Assembly: GCA_019348265.1 (NCBI GenBank)
Contig: JAHWJV010000242.1
Span: forward strand, 1-5,863
Source of the DNA: Gemmatimonadota bacterium
Lineage (GTDB): Bacteria; Gemmatimonadota; Gemmatimonadetes; Longimicrobiales; Longimicrobiaceae
Direction: 5' to 3'
Length of the DNA stretch: 5,863 bases
The notes beneath the pieces are model-generated. The model was given only the letters and a program-made list of their open reading frames with translations, ran no database searches and was not told the DNA's origin. Shown piece after piece: positions 5,749-5,863 of the stretch (position 1 is its first letter; each line of letters opens with the position of its first letter). A program made the translations under genes and the position numbers.

Positions 5749-5863
5749 TCAGATGTCGAGCGCCGACGCGATCTCCTCGCGCACTGACGCGTCCGCCTCC
5801 GCCTCTTCCCTCCCCCGCAGCGCCTGCCGCGCGGCGCCCGTGCCGACGCGCCCCAGCGCCCAC
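5749..5863 (-). CDS. HEAT-repeat protein, C-terminal fragment
   Basis: The last 37 codons of a gene entering from beyond the right edge, ending at TGA 5751-5749. The translated tail includes WALGRVGTGAARQALRG, then an acidic helix and VREEIASALDI at the end. This is the helix-turn-helix pattern of a HEAT or PBS-lyase-type repeat (ALGRxGxxxAxxxL ... VRxxxAxAL). Such alpha-solenoid proteins usually serve as protein-binding scaffolds; nothing here indicates the partner. The fragment is too short for the domain layout or start. A longer competing - strand frame over the same bases is glycine/arginine-rich and has the look of a shadow frame. The gene is convergent with the AttH-like gene. Confidence 0.75.
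   Translation of the reverse strand, partial: WALGRVGTGAARQALRGREEAEADASVREEIASALDI

Noticed and set aside
5189..5863. - strand frame open to the right window edge
   Set aside because: Its right part is Gly/Arg-rich and overlaps the HEAT-pattern frame; its left part is antisense to the AttH-like gene.
1..5863. CRISPR array, tRNA/rRNA, insertion sequence or phage attachment site
   Set aside because: No regularly spaced repeats, no tRNA-like cloverleaf, no transposase-like protein and no flanking terminal repeats were seen on either strand.

Overview
This is a 5.9-kb piece of a high-GC bacterial chromosome with short operons and alternating gene orientation. Gene content (a YceH/DUF480 protein, a LuxR-type regulator with a GAF-like sensor, a small cupin, a monoamine-oxidase-like flavoenzyme, an AttH/CrtC-like lipocalin-fold protein, a HEAT-repeat protein) and the strong G/C preference at third codon positions fit a soil-type high-GC lineage such as Gemmatimonadota (Longimicrobium-like) or a myxobacterium. 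That placement is an inference from style and is not proved by any marker gene. I see no rRNA, tRNA, CRISPR array, transposase or phage gene.

Layout. Positions 1-157 are non-coding or unresolved and hold a 12-bp palindrome and a GGAGCGG/CCGCTCC inverted repeat. A yceH homologue follows on the + strand (158-826, GTG start). It converges on a LuxR-family regulator on the - strand (896-1996), with a modest hairpin between them. The regulator is divergent from a cupin gene (ATG at 2290). The 293 bp between them contain a well-formed start and signal-peptide-like coding stretch (2105-2167) that continues in the cupin frame only if one frame change is allowed. The cupin frame runs on through a perfect 16-bp-stem hairpin (2776-2809) and overlaps the convergent FAD amine oxidase gene (2822-3949, -) by 50 bp. 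This suggests a second frame disturbance near 2690-2700.

The amine oxidase gene is divergent from a 434-codon AttH/CrtC-like gene (4334-5638, +). The 384-bp gap between them carries three tightly packed inverted repeats (4048-4098), a plausible promoter (4091-4120) and a small leader ORF. An 11-bp GC-rich hairpin (5643-5670) closes the AttH-like gene. The last 115 bp encode, on the - strand, the C-terminus of a HEAT-repeat protein that continues past the window.

How the genes might work together: the LuxR regulator and the cupin form one divergent pair, and the amine oxidase and the AttH-like protein form a second. The second pair shares an operator-rich intergenic region, so co-regulation in a small redox/lipid or isoprenoid modification step is possible but unproved. 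yceH and the HEAT gene look like unrelated neighbours. No multi-gene system that I can call with confidence as new is present. The points most worth checking are the two apparent frame disruptions around the cupin gene and the regulatory region upstream of the AttH-like gene.
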